This document shows, in pieces, positions 23,860 to 34,565 of a DNA stretch of 64,000 nucleotides. The DNA is from Chrysoperla carnea. Lineage: Eukaryota; Arthropoda; Insecta; Neuroptera; Chrysopidae. Within the stretch, counting starts at the first letter, position 1. The number at the start of each line of letters is the position of its first letter. The position numbers and the translations under genes are program-made. The DNA is taken from positions 25,950,640 to 26,014,639 of the forward strand of contig NC_058342.1 of NCBI RefSeq assembly GCF_905475395.1. Reading direction: 5' to 3'. The notes beneath the pieces are model-generated. The model ran no database searches, was not told the origin of the DNA, and worked only from the letters and a program-made list of their open reading frames with translations.

Positions 23860-24450
23860 AAAATAATAGACCCTTGTACTGATGTCGATTCCAATGTCTC
23901 TCTGGCGCGGATCCAGTTCTCAAAAATGGTGATGGATACGCCCACAGCCACCCGAAAATTGGCTGAATACGGGCTGGAGTATGAACTCGGAGATATAGTG
24001 CATTCCTACAAAGGAGGTCGCCCTATTTGCTCAGTTGGTTAAGGCGTGACCAATTTTGTCTTAACCAACGGTATGCTTAGGGTAGCGGGTTCGATTCCCA
24101 CCGTCGCAACAAAATTAATTTAGTTAATAGTTGTGATGGGCTGGTGTAGTGCATGGTATATGCGTGAAGGAGGTGCACTCAGCCTTTGAAATTGAGGAAC
24201 TGATAAATGAAATTATCAGCAGAAAGGTGGTAAAGCACATATATGGTATCACAATGGGCTCTATAGCCTAAGAGTGTCTTTCATGGACAGAAAATATAAC
24301 CTAACCGAACCTAACCTAACCTACAAAGGAGATATTTACAAAATAAATGACACCATGAAAAATATTTTGTACAGTGTATTTGCCTACGTGGGCAAAACTG
24401 TGAGGAATTTAATAAACTTGTAAGATGTTAGTTTTTTCGCTAACAAAATT
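23860..24450 (+). pseudogene. Unrecognised coding relic (Rep-E) copy 1, split by a SINE
   Basis: Joining 23860-24005 to 24321-24424 across the SINE gives an open frame. It contains ARIQFSKMVMDTPTATRKLA, then GLEYELGDIVHSYKGDIYKI and KNILYSVFAYVGKTVRNLIN before a TAA. The copy at 43685-43929 encodes a protein with the same motif order and lacks the SINE. Conservation is at the protein level (KGD[IV]YKI, SVF.[YF]V.KTV), so the ancestor was probably translated. I do not recognise the family: it could be the last exon of a host gene family or part of a transposon. A stop lies just upstream of the visible segment, so earlier parts, if any, are elsewhere. Confidence 0.55.
24006..24331 (+). mobile_element. 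tRNA-derived SINE, copy 3, full length
   Basis: The element (24017-24320, 304 bp) is flanked by CTACAAAGGAG on both sides (24006-24016, 24321-24331). The head has box A (TTGCTCAGTTGG) and box B (GGTTCGATTCC) at tRNA-like spacing. The body contains GATGGGCTGGTGTAGTGCAT, and the tail is ACCTAACCGAACCTAACCTA. The related sequence at 43685-43929 shows the uninterrupted site (CCTGCAAAGGAGATG), confirming the insertion boundaries. The 3' portion matches the LINE tail at 52643-52720. Confidence 0.9.
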
Positions 24451-25077
24451 TACAAAAGTAAATGTGGGATGAAACATAGCTAAGAACACCCTCCATTAAA
24501 TAACTTATCAAATAAAACAAAACAAAATTAAAATCAGTTCATTTGGACAGACAGACAGGCAGACACAGAGCGGTCAAACATCTCTTTTTTTGGTTCGCGG
24601 ATTATAAATTCCGATCTGAATCGGAATTGAATAATTTTAAAGTATAGTTTTAAATAAAATTTTTCAGTCAGAGTGATCATTTTCCATCTGACAATAACTA
24701 GTTTAATAAAAAGTGGAGGAAGACTTCAATTGTACAAGGTGGATGCCTAAAGGCATGATGAGTGATGAGTGTACAGTCCGTCATTTTATATTGAATGGTA
24801 ACAAATATCTACTCAATCCATACATAAAGTAATAAAAACAAATCATGTGGAAGAAGCAAGACTAACAAACTGCAATTTACTAAAAAAAGAAGTATCTAGT
24901 GTTATTAATAATATGTAGACTAGAAGTTAATTCATTTCTTTAGATACAGTGTGTACTAACACACAAACGTCAACTGTCATCAAACACAAACGTTAAATAG
25001 ATTAGAGTAGCTCGGTCGAGGATAATTTTATTATGTCACAAATTTAAAGAGGCCAGTTTATTGACTATTTTTATGTA
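24451..25077. other. Intergenic DNA
   Basis: No gene or RNA. A GACAGACAGACAGGCAGACA microsatellite-like stretch lies at about 24545. Confidence 0.35.
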
Positions 25078-25625
25078 AAACAAGTGAAAACAAACAATTG
25101 ACTGAGTTAATTATTGAAATGCCATGTATAGACAGTGTTGATTACTCTGTCACATTACAAATACATACATGTCACACATATATAACTGATACACCCATAT
25201 AATACATACAATACAATTTGCGCTCTCGCGGGTTAACAGTGATGTTTACGAAAAAATGTTTCAAACAGTTGTTTATTTTTCTATAAGGAACATTTTTTAC
25301 ATTTAAACTTTTTTTATATCTCTAACGGTTTACAAAATGGGTCCTGCGGACCCAAGAACCAATTGCCCTATGTTGCTCATTTACGAACTCGACCTCACTT
25401 TTTACGCCCACAGCACGCTATAAATATTTCAGCTTGATATCTCTGTCGTTTTTGAGGTATCGTGATGACAGACGGACAGACGACAGACAAACAGACCACC
25501 GGAAATGGACTAATTAGGTGATTTTATCAACACCTATAAAAAAAATTTTTTTATTGCATCAATATTTTTAAGCGTTACAAACTTGGGACTAAACTTAGTA
25601 TACCTTGGTATATTTCATATACATG
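25078..25625 (-). repeat. Rep-A copy 7, most complete example
   Basis: The uninterrupted copy runs from AACAAGTGAAAACAAACAAT to TTGGTATATTTCATATACAT, about 548 bp. ACCATGTATA-like sequence occurs near both ends in opposite orientation, which may be a weak terminal symmetry. No frame of useful length exists. It is the best reference for delimiting the family. Confidence 0.85.
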
Positions 25626-25839
25626 CGCTTTCATAAAAATGCGCTGAATACGAAATTATGATTTTTTACGGGAAATTTTATCGTTATTAGGTTTTTCGAC
25701 ATTTTAGGGAAAACGATGTGTTTCAATATCTCAGAAATTATTCGTAAAATCGTCGAAGGTACCCGATTTTTTCTAAATCGGAGACCAAATAATATTTGCC
25801 AATTTTTTGGAATTTTTTCAAAAGAGTGCATACCCCTTT

Positions 25840-26095
25840 GAAAAAGTCGAGAACAATAAATTTTGGTTTTGAATTTGATTAAACTTGGTATGTAGGGTAA
25901 TTATCACCCAAAAAATAAAAAATTGGGTTCCTTATTGATTGGGCGGATTATTTTTGAGATATCGCTAAAATCATGTACGAAAACTTTTTTTTTCGAAGCT
26001 ATTTAGGAGATATCTCAAAAAATACTCATCTAATCGCCAAATAAGCTGACTATTTATATTTTATGGATCCCGGTGAAGTTAAATTATTGGTTGAC
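25840..26095 (+). repeat. Rep-H repeat, copy 1
   Basis: It contains TTTGATTAAACTTGGTATG, TTATTGATTGGGCGGATTAT and TTTTTGAGATATCGCTAAAA. Close or diverged copies lie at 30738-30960, 35440-35760, 36880-37030, 61770-62130 and 62385-62505. It is non-coding. The stretch 26096-26752 after it holds nothing recognised. Confidence 0.7.
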
Positions 26096-26752
26096 GATAA
26101 CATGCCAGTGGTGGCAAAACAAGAATTTTTGGTTTAGAGGGGCAGGGTGGATTAATGAAAAATCCAGGTCCAGGAAGGACATATGACCTGGCCTATACTT
26201 TCCTCGGTAAGCCCATGTTAGTGTTAGAATGATTCTGGCTTTGCACCTCGCAAAAATTGTAAACAAATCGAGAGCGTCTGACGTGTGGAAAATGTCTAGT
26301 CTGATAACTAGACAGTCTCATATCGGTTGGTATTAAGAATATTTTTTTCAGTGTAATTCATAGTGTCATCGAGCCTTCTATTTGTAACATCTTGTACACT
26401 ATAATTATTATTATATTATTACTATGATTATAAAATACGTAGAATACAAACAAGACACGTTAAAAAGTTTTTATTTATTTATTTATTTTGTAGAACAGAA
26501 GTAGAGAATAAAATAATAAATGTAACATTTTTCTGTGATTGCCAATTTTGTTAAAATAAGTACAAATAAATATGCATAGATATATACCTATTAATATTAT
26601 ATATGTACATTTATAATTACAAATAAAAACGATATTATAATTATTGATTCTTTTCACTTTGTTTTATTTCTCAAACCCGACAACGACTACTAGATTGCAA
26701 CATTCTATCTTAAATCATTTATTTTACCAATTAGAATACTTCAAATATTTAT

Positions 26753-27033
26753 ATCGTATACAGCATTACCAACCTAAAATCTGTCTATGTGGTAGATATG
26801 ATTTAAAAAGTTGGTAGTTTTCAGCAAATTCTGCTTAAAATTTGGTAGATCTAATCTTAAGCTTATCAGCTAATTCTGCTTAAAATTTAGTAGATCTAAT
26901 CTTAAGCTCTAATCTTAGATCTAGTTATTTTGAATTATTCAAAGTTGGTAATTTACCAACTTTCTATTCTAAGAATACTCAAAGTTGCTAGATCTACCTT
27001 AAAGTTAGTAGAGTCGGCAACGCTGATTGTATA
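26753..27033. mobile_element. hAT-type MITE with 8-bp duplication
   Basis: The element (26761-27025, 265 bp) starts CAGCATTACCAAC and ends with the complement of CAGCGTTGCCGAC. The flanks are ATCGTATA and ATTGTATA, a 7/8 match consistent with an hAT 8-bp target duplication. Internally it carries a twofold repeat of AATTCTGCTTAAAATTTRGT with AGATCTAATCTTAAGCT. There is no transposase. It is probably related to the MITE at 49684-49886, which has similar termini. Confidence 0.8.
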
Positions 27034-28104
27034 TGTTACTCAGAACATTAAGTTACATAGACTGAGCGTTAAGCGTTAAACGATTTTAAACGTGCCAACA
27101 TCTGAGATAATAGGGAATATTCATGAAATTTCAATATGGTTCAAATATTTTTTTGTCCGTAACTTTATTGGCTGGACAATTCAACTAAACCATTATTTTA
27201 GTGATTAATTACTTTTTAATTACTTAAAATTAATTAATAAAAGTACAAATTCAGTGTGAAAAATTTTTCTACTTTGTTATAACTTTTACACAGAATTAAT
27301 TAAACAGTAAATATTGAAGTAGCTTCCATCTATACGATCATGCGCATTCAAGAATATGCTCTGTTATTGTGTTTCTCTGTCAGATGTTTGAATATAGTAT
27401 TGTTGTCTTTGTTAATCTTCTATGTGAAGCAAAAATGTACATGCTTGGTACACGTTGGGCGTATCTAGTAATAGATGAGCTAAGGCTATTTGTTTACGTT
27501 CGAACTATCAAATTGATTAATGTTTGGTTTACATATTTGCAATGTTGAGTTGTCTCGTAAAAAATTGCAAAAACCTGAACGATTTTTTCATTACTAAAAT
27601 CAAGAAACTTTACATTACCAAAATCAAGGATTATTCACTAAAACGTATTCACGTTTTCTACATTTTAATCATGAAGCGAGAACAAGCTAAGATGGCGTCG
27701 ATTGACATCGAACCACAGTCATATATTATATACAAGTCATTTAACTTCTGACAAAACCATGAGTCTCATAATGAAAATGTTTTAGTTACATTATTATACA
27801 GTAAACAGTGCCACATATCCCGAATCCAAATAGCGGTATTCGAAGAAAATTTAAAATAAATAAACAAGTTTTAATTTTGTATAAATTTTATATATATTTT
27901 CATTAAATTAATAAATAATTTTAATTAATTGATAATTATATTTGTTGAAATAAAAATTAATCATTAATAAATTAATAAATAAATTATTTGTCAGTGGCCA
28001 CTTTAACTTGCTTAGTTCTATCATGGTTTATACATATATATACCTTGTTTACCTCTACCATGGTTTTAGTAAGTTACGAACATGGATTTAGGAATATTTT
28101 AAAA
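27034..28104. other. Intergenic DNA
   Basis: No gene recognised. The 75-codon frame at 27524-27751 is Lys/Ile/Tyr-rich with no known motif. Positions 27850-27980 are very AT-rich. Confidence 0.35.
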
Positions 28105-28225
28105 GGGATGGAGTATAACCGAGTGGGTTGAGTCTCACAAAGGCGCATGCTGAAAGTATGCTCAAAGCCTCTATTCAATTTAGTGAATATTCAATCTTCA
28201 ATCCTAGTGTTACGACTATTATAAG
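28105..28225 (+). pseudogene. Possible tRNA-like sequence or SINE head
   Basis: The region has a box A-like ATAACCGAGTGGGTTGAGTC, a good anticodon-like hairpin (GCATG CTGAAAG TATGC) and a box B-like CTTCAATCCTAG. Extra bases after box A and the long variable region make a functional tRNA unlikely. It may derive from a class II tRNA (Ser/Leu type) SINE. Confidence 0.35.
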
Positions 28226-28927
28226 TTAACTAATGAAATTCAAAAGAAGGCTTAAGAATGTCTCGAAAATACGTGGATTCATTTTCAATACTTTATTTCA
28301 ACGTATTATAGAATTTTTAAAATATGAAATTTATGTAAAAATATATTTAGGGAAATTATTACTTATTTATGTATTGAACTAATGTACCCGTAAACCTAAT
28401 CTTAATTTAAACAAGTGAAGATTTATTTTTATTATTTTACGAATTATTTACGATATATTCTTTAGGTAATTAGTCGGTCACAGGAATATTAAAGGTATAT
28501 TCCTTCATCCAAGGGTAATTAGGTAAAAATATTATATTTGTAATTAATTTCTAAATTGTATTAAAAAATTTGCTACCCATTTAAATGTTCCCGCAATTGA
28601 GAGTGCGAACAGAAGCAGCCAATCAAAAGCAAGCATATTGCTTGAGGCAATCTAAAACCACGGATATAGAAATATTAAAATCTAAAACACACGAAATATT
28701 AACGTTCTATTTGAATTTCCCACAAATTTGATACACTCCCTCGTCTAAAGTAGGACTTCATACTACATCCCTACTATAATTACTAAATCCGTCGTTACTA
28801 ATCAAATTATTAAGTCAATAAATCAAATTTTGTAGCGTCTTTTGTAAGTACGTCAAATTTTCTTAATTATGCAATCTATATTTTATTTATTTTTTATTTT
28901 TTTTATCACGTAGGTAACCTGTTAAAA
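28226..28927. other. Upstream region of the SKP1-like gene
   Basis: AT-rich sequence without a recognised repeat. No clear TATA or initiator context could be fixed; the start codon at 28928 is preceded by GTTAAAA. Confidence 0.35.
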
Positions 28928-29407
28928 ATGTCAACATTTGTCAAACTACCTGAAAAAAAGTCAATTTTGTTAATAAGAGCGAAAGACGATTTTATCATAC
29001 AGTGTGATCCAAAATTACTAAAATTATGTTCAAATTTCTTAAAGCTGGTAATTGACCATATGGATTTATCGAATACTGCGCAAGCTGTTGAATTTCTGCT
29101 TGTGAAAAGTAGTTATACGTTATTGAAAATCATTTATTGGATTAATCATCATGCAGTGAATCCCAACGATACAATTTTAACTGATCATGTGGATCTTCAA
29201 TATGGTTGTGTTTGCTCCGACGATACTTTAGAAATTCTACCTGCGACAATCGAGTTATTATCTTTACATATTAAGAAACTGGATCATGAAATGTTATTTC
29301 GGCTTTGTTGTAAGATTATTACACATTTGAGAAACAAATCTAAAAATGCATTTAACAACGCTAATGGTAGACATCAACAAGAATCCTTTCGCAATGCTTT
29401 AACGTAA
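28928..29407 (+). CDS. Divergent SKP1-like protein
   Basis: This is an intact 159-codon single-exon frame, close to the usual SKP1 length of about 162 residues. SKP1 is the adaptor that joins cullin-1 to F-box proteins in SCF ubiquitin ligases. Residues about 11-75 fit the N-terminal BTB/POZ half, and the segment LLKIIYWINHHAVNP (residues 65-79) matches the family's ILKKVIQW..HH..DP block in the same place. Residues about 99-143 (DDTLEILPATIELLSLHIKK ... RNKSKNAFN) follow the C-terminal F-box-binding half. The usual W-D-x-x-F-L motif is replaced by GCVCSDD, and the EWC-type C terminus is absent, so binding may be altered. The start has an A-rich context (TTAAAAATGTC), and AATAAA follows 36 bases after the stop. 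A second SKP1-like piece lies 2.5 kb downstream. The identification is by motif order only; the function is inferred. Confidence 0.6.
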   Translation: MSTFVKLPEKKSILLIRAKDDFIIQCDPKLLKLCSNFLKLVIDHMDLSNTAQAVEFLLVKSSYTLLKIIYWINHHAVNPNDTILTDHVDLQYGCVCSDDTLEILPATIELLSLHIKKLDHEMLFRLCCKIITHLRNKSKNAFNNANGRHQQESFRNALT

Positions 29408-29442
29408 TTTTTCTTTTTTTTTTTTTTTGTGACAAACTTCCC

Positions 29443-29448
29443 AATAAA
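29443..29448 (+). terminator. AATAAA polyadenylation signal of the SKP1-like gene
   Basis: A canonical AATAAA lies 36 bases downstream of the TAA stop, after a T-rich run. The foldback element begins 25 bases further on, so the 3' end must lie close to here. Confidence 0.55.
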
Positions 29449-29471
29449 CTCTATGAATGATTTTAATGATA

Positions 29472-30214
29472 TACAGTGTGTCCCCGGATAGAGGTAACTA
29501 TACTTGTAAATTTTCTTATTTTGCATTTTAAGAAAAAAAGTCATTCTTTATAAGAAGTTTTGTTTATTAATTTGCTTAAACTTCTTAATAATGTACAGGG
29601 TAGCCAAAAAATTGTAATCACTATTTTTCTTTTTGTTAAATTACCCTTCTTTTTTTATAAATTGGCGAAATGTTACTAAGAAAAGTTACTCGCAATTAAC
29701 AATTATGACTCTATACAAAATATCAAGAAGATCCGTGTACTTTAATTATAACATCATTTTTTACTTGAACAAAAGCACTAATTATAAAAAAACGCAAGAA
29801 AGTAAATAATAATAATTCAATTAACATGTACTAGTCCACGAAAATGTATTTTTTTGTGGACTAGTTTAGAAAATTAAAAAGAAAATGTATTTTCTCGGAT
29901 AAACATTCACTAAGAATGGAATTGTACAAAGTTGGAAAGATCTTCTTGATATTTTGTATAGAGTCTTAATTGTTAATTTCGAGTAACTTTTTTTAGTAAC
30001 ATTTTGTCAACTTTTAAAAACGAAGGGTAGTTTATCAAAAATAAAAATAGTGATACCAAATTTTTGCCTACCCTATACATTATTGAGAAGTTTTAAATAT
30101 TCCTACATACTTTTCATAATAAGCAAAACTTCTTATAAAGAATGACTTTTTTTCTTAAAATGCAAAATAAGAAAATTTACAAGTATAGTTACCTCTATCC
30201 GGGGACACACTGTA
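29472..30214. mobile_element. Large foldback MITE with TA duplication
   Basis: The element (29474-30212, 739 bp) begins CAGTGTGTCCCCGGATAGAG and ends with its exact complement, with TA on each side. The arms pair over about 270 bp (29474-29740 with 29945-30212). A nested small hairpin, ACTAGTCCACGAAAA...TTTTTGTGGACTAGT, lies in the middle (29830-29868). The TA target and CAGTGTGTCC-type end suggest Tc1/mariner machinery. It carries no transposase and sits just after the SKP1-like gene. Confidence 0.85.
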
Positions 30215-30362
30215 TATAAAAACTATGATTCAGTCGTAATTTTATACAGTTCATTGGGATTGTCATGGGTCGTTCAAAGTAATTCAAAATAAGCAATTTT
30301 ATGAATTTATTCAACGGCAAAAAAAAAACCTAAAAAAAGCCCCTCTAACTCCTAACCTCTTT

Positions 30363-31125
30363 TTTGCCAATATCTGAAAAACCATGAATGAAAAATTATT
30401 TCAAATAGTCGGAAATTTTTTTCTCTTTAAAAAATGTTGAATCAAAAATTTTAATATCTTCAGCCACTTTCCACAAAAATCGGGAAAAACGACCAAATGT
30501 ATTTATATGCTAATTAACAATATCTTGAAACTAATTGATTTTATAAAAAAATTTATCAAACGAAAGTTGTTGGAAAATTGTATTCCTAAAAAAAAATGTA
30601 GAGTGAACAATTTCGATATCTTAAGCCGTTTTCAAAACGATCAATTTTATGTATATTTCTCGTAATGATTGAATAATTAACGAAAAATGTATATGAAATT
30701 GATCGTTTTGAAAACGGCTTAAGATATCGAAGTTTTCAATTTGATTAAACTTGGTAAGTAGGGTAATTATGACCCAAAAAGTACAAAAATTGGGTTTCTT
30801 TATTGATTGGGCGGATAATTTTTGAGATATCGCTAAAATCATGTACGAAAACTTTTTTTTCGAAGCTATCTCGAAAAATACCCATCTAATCACCAAATTA
30901 GCTGACTATATTTTATGGGTCCCGGTAAAGTTAAATTATTGGTTGACTTTGCGATTAAATCATTGTTAATCAGCATATAAATATATATTTTGCCATTTTT
31001 CCCGATTTTTGTGGAAAATAGCTAAAGATATCAAAATTTTTTATTCTACATTTTTTTTACGGAAACAAATTTCCGACAAAGTTCCATAAAGTTGATGGTC
31101 TCCAAGATATTGGCCCAAAATCGTT
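30363..31125. repeat. Long nested inverted repeat containing Rep-H
   Basis: The outer arms (30363-30545 and 30950-31125) pair through GCCAATATCT, GTCGGAAATTT and CCACAAAAATCGGGAAAAA. An inner hairpin (30610-30735) pairs almost perfectly over about 50 bases (TTCGATATCTTAAGCCGTTT on one side). A Rep-H copy (30738-30960) fills the rest. The open frame on the minus strand is repeat DNA. It is probably another decayed foldback element; no target duplication is visible. Confidence 0.65.
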
Positions 31126-31636
31126 TTTTTATGTATACATAGCGTTAATTAACGCAACAGAAGCACTTTTGAGACTCCACGTTAGTAGGGTTTTAAGTTA
31201 GATGCTGAAACATTCCTTTTTTTAGTTTTTTTTTCCTTCACGTGAAAACATTACTTTGAGCGGACCATCAACTCAAAATCGGATAGGTCTGCGGTCAAGC
31301 GTAGTTTTAATGAGTCATTTCAGAAAGGCTGCAAATAGAATGACAAAATCTGCAACGCTAAATCTGTCGATTCTGTGTCATCGAGAAATTGATTTCATCA
31401 TGAAAATATATCTTTTCGATTCACTAATACTATGCTTGGGCGCGGACCTGAAGTTGTCGGCTTGAAAAAAAGTCCAGAGATTTCAAAATTTTCTTTTAAT
31501 GACTTATTATTATAAAATTTTCACCACGAAATATCTCCTATTCTTTTTTCGTTAAATTTTCCATTTACGAATTATACAGTGTGATCATTTCAAAAGTTAA
31601 CGTCCACAAGAAACTCTTCTTACTTCAAAACAAAGA
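31126..31636. other. Intergenic DNA
   Basis: No gene recognised; the plus frame at 31256-31465 has no known motif. Confidence 0.35.
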
Positions 31637-31865
31637 ATTTTGGTATAGGTGCTCATAGAATCACCTAACAAGTTCATTTCCGGTTCTCTGTCCGTCTGTC
31701 TGTCCGGAAGCACGATAACTCAAAAACGAAAAGAGATATCAAGCTGAAATTTTTATACCTATTTAAGAGTGGATATCTTTTTTTATTTATATGATGTCCA
31801 AAAACAACGTCCATACATGGTATTTCAACAATTAACTCAGTCAATTGTTTGTTTTCACTTGTTTA
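31637..31865 (+). repeat. Rep-A copy 8, internally deleted
   Basis: It has the CTGTCCGTCTGTCTGTCCGG block and then, after a large internal deletion, the terminal CCATACATGGTATTTCAACA to TTTTCACTTGTTTA. Confidence 0.8.
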
Positions 31866-31911
31866 ATTTGATTTGTGTATAATTTTACTGTTTTTCTTTT
31901 TTTTCATGTCA

Positions 31912-32120
31912 GAATGGTTTTTTTAATCTTGAGTGTAATCAAATTACCAGAATTGGATAAATGGGATGAGAATTTCTTGAAAAATCTTAATCTTGCGATT
32001 GTCTTTGACATGTTGGACGCCGCAAATGATTATTATATTGGAAGTTTGACTCGCGTTATTTGTATCTATATATGCCGTTTACGTCAAATTGGAAAAAACG
32101 ATTTTTTACACTACTTATAA
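31912..32120 (+). pseudogene. SKP1-like C-terminal fragment
   Basis: A plus-strand frame encodes LPELDKWDENFLKNLNLAIV, then FDMLDAANDYYIGSLTRVIC. This matches the second half of SKP1, which has a W-D-x-x-F-L-K motif, then [LV]F-x-[LM]-L-x-A-A-N and a hydrophobic I-x-x-L segment. The N-terminal BTB/POZ half is not upstream; Rep-A copy 8 ends 46 bases before it. The frame ends at 32120, before the family's final helix, and a different frame is open just after. I read this as a truncated paralogue. It keeps the WD-FLK motif that the intact gene at 28928-29407 has lost, so it is not a simple duplicate of that gene. Confidence 0.6.
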
Positions 32121-32902
32121 TTCGTGGACTCTACTATTTGGAAAAAAAAGTGCACTCAATAGAATTGGTTGACTTTAATACATGTCGCTTAACTTCTTTA
32201 CTCCTTCTAAAAAAATATCTTCAAAGGTCGAAGCTGTCAAAATGGAACGATTTTTACGAATATTAATAACTGTAGTGTTCGATTTCTGGAGATTTTGGTT
32301 ACCATATAAAAATGATTGAATTTTGGATGTGATGGCGCCCTAGGCACTCTAAGCCGCCTTTTTGGTTTCGAAATATACATAATATATATGTCGCAGTCAA
32401 GTTGCGAGTCTGTGAGACCACCAAAAAATGACTGACTTGCCATAGCCTCTCTCAAAGAAATTAATTATTGTACCGGAATCAAACTGTAAGAAATATCAGC
32501 AATATTGTTGCTTGCCGACGGAATATTGACAGTTTGTGGATTTCAACGCCCGGCGAGAGAAAGTGGTACTAAATTTAAATGACTAGGATGGGCAAGTAGT
32601 GATAGATCCAAGTCATTTCTTTAGCTGAATGGCTGAATATCGTTCAGGCCACTAGTTGAACGGCGCTGTTTAGTAAAAAAAAGCTTGAATTTTAATTGAA
32701 CGGATAAATAAGCTATTCGACAGGTTTCGACAGCGATTTTAAAAGTGAAAATCAAGAATTAAGTCTAATCTTTTATATTTTGGCACTCCTTAAATAGCAT
32801 CAAACCCATTAAATGGCACCCCAGAAAAATGGAATGAGAGATTATTTTTTCAAAATCATAAAGAATTCCTTAGGTTTTGAAATTCTGCTAACGAAGCCTT
32901 CT
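32121..32902. other. Intergenic DNA
   Basis: No gene recognised in either strand; the short frames are unsupported. Confidence 0.35.
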
Positions 32903-33599
32903 AATACAGTAACCTTGTCGTTTAAAAGTGCATCAAATCCGGTAGTTCCGATTTTTTGCATACTTGTTTATGATGTTGGTCTAATAAATAATCCAAGTTA
33001 GCGACCTCGAGCGCTGAACGCAAATTTGTCAAATATCGAAAAATCCGTGAAAATTTTGCATTTCGGCGCTTATAACCCTAAAGGACTTGTTTTTTGATAA
33101 ATCTTTTCTGGAAAGTTTTTAAAGAAGACTAAATTTGCTACAATATGAGACGAAAATGGACTCTGTCGACCCAATACTTTCCTAGATAAAGCCTTTTAAA
33201 ATTTATCGACGTAACTTGATACACCAAAGCTAACGTCAAATTCGGTACTTGGATTATTCATTGGGACAACATCTCAAATGAATTTGACGTTAGCTCTGAT
33301 GTCTAAAGTTACGTCGATAAATTTTGAAAGGCTTTATCTCGGAAAGTATTGGGTCTACAGAGTCCATTGTCTACTTTAAATGCGTTCTGAAAAAGATTCA
33401 TAAAAATACTAGTACTTTAGAGTTACAATCGCCAAAACAAGAAATTTGCACGGATTTTTCGATTTTTGACAAAATTGAGTTCAGCACTCGAGGTCAAAAA
33501 CTTGGATTATTCATTGGAATAACATCATCAACAAGTCTGCGAAAAATCAGAACTGCTGGATTTGATGCAGACTGTAATGGATAAGGTTACTGTAATATT
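32903..33599. mobile_element. Foldback element with ~340-bp arms
   Basis: The arms (about 32903-33250 and 33275-33599) are inverted copies. The inner 90 bp are nearly identical (AATTTATCGACGTAAC; GCTAACGTCAAATTC), while the outer parts are about 80% alike. The ends read TACAGTAACCTT and AAGGTTACTGTA. The frame at 33324-33584 lies wholly in one arm and is not a gene. The target duplication is unclear. Confidence 0.75.
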
Positions 33600-34330
33600 C
33601 TCATAGAATCACAAAATTACAACAATTCCAAAAATAAGCCAATTTGATCGAGTAAATTTTTCATTGAGTAAAGGCGCTAATAAAAATGGCAAATTTTGCA
33701 AACGTTATGATTTTCTTATAATGTATCACATAAAATCTAATTCATTAAAAATGAATAAACTAAAATGATCCAGTGATGTTCAAAAAAAGTATCCAAGTAT
33801 CTCAAATCCAAACATCAATACTTATCCTTTTTAAGCCACTTTCTCCAATTATTACACATTGACTTATCCGTTTAAATTGATATCATGGTTAAATTTACAT
33901 AAAATTCGATTTTTTTAAATTAAATATCTTTTGAACTCATTTTCGAAAATTGAGTTAATGAAAATATTTTCTTAGAATAACAAACTCCAAAACTCAGTCA
34001 ATGAAATTGTTCCATCGCTGAAATATTCGTTAGTCAACCAATTCCTCTGAATTCACTTTTGATAAACTTGTACTATTTTCTCAAATGTAAAATTAATTAA
34101 TAATTAATAATTGTAAGTTATTGCTCAGAATTTTAGCAAATTGTTCGTACTAATTGAATCTAGTTGGAATTGTTTTGTAAATTTTTTTATAATAATAATA
34201 AAAATCAAAAATTTTTCTTCATACGTGCATTTTTTCGTATCTATTTTAATCATAAAAAAGTCACCCTAAATGGAATATTTAAAAAATTTTTAGGGATTTT
34301 TTTCGAAGAGTAACAACATTCACATAAATC
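33600..34330. other. AT-rich intergenic DNA
   Basis: Nothing recognised. Confidence 0.4.
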
Positions 34331-34565
34331 TATGCTACGAACAAAATTTTGGCATAGGTGTTCATAAAATCACCTAATTAGTCCATTCCGGGCTGTCTGT
34401 CTGCCCATGGACATGATAATTCGAAAAAGGATAACAAGCTGAAGTTTTTATAGCGTGCTGAGGCGATGTAAAAAGTGAGTTTGAGTTCGTAATTGAGCAA
34501 GATAGGTCAATTCAACACTTTCTATACAGGGTATTTCAACTCAGTCAATTGTTTTTCACTCGTCT
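34331..34565 (+). repeat. Rep-A copy 9, shortened
   Basis: It contains CTACGAACAAAATTTTGGCA, GGCTGTCTGTCTGCCC and the terminal ACTCAGTCAATTGTTTTTCA, with an internal deletion. Confidence 0.75.

Noticed and set aside
28105..28225. A functional tRNA-Phe reading GAA
   Set aside because: The anticodon hairpin fits, but the acceptor stem does not pair and the spacing to box B is too long; kept only as a tRNA-like relic.
33324..33584. 86-codon plus frame as a gene
   Set aside because: It lies entirely within one arm of the foldback element, and the other arm does not keep the frame.
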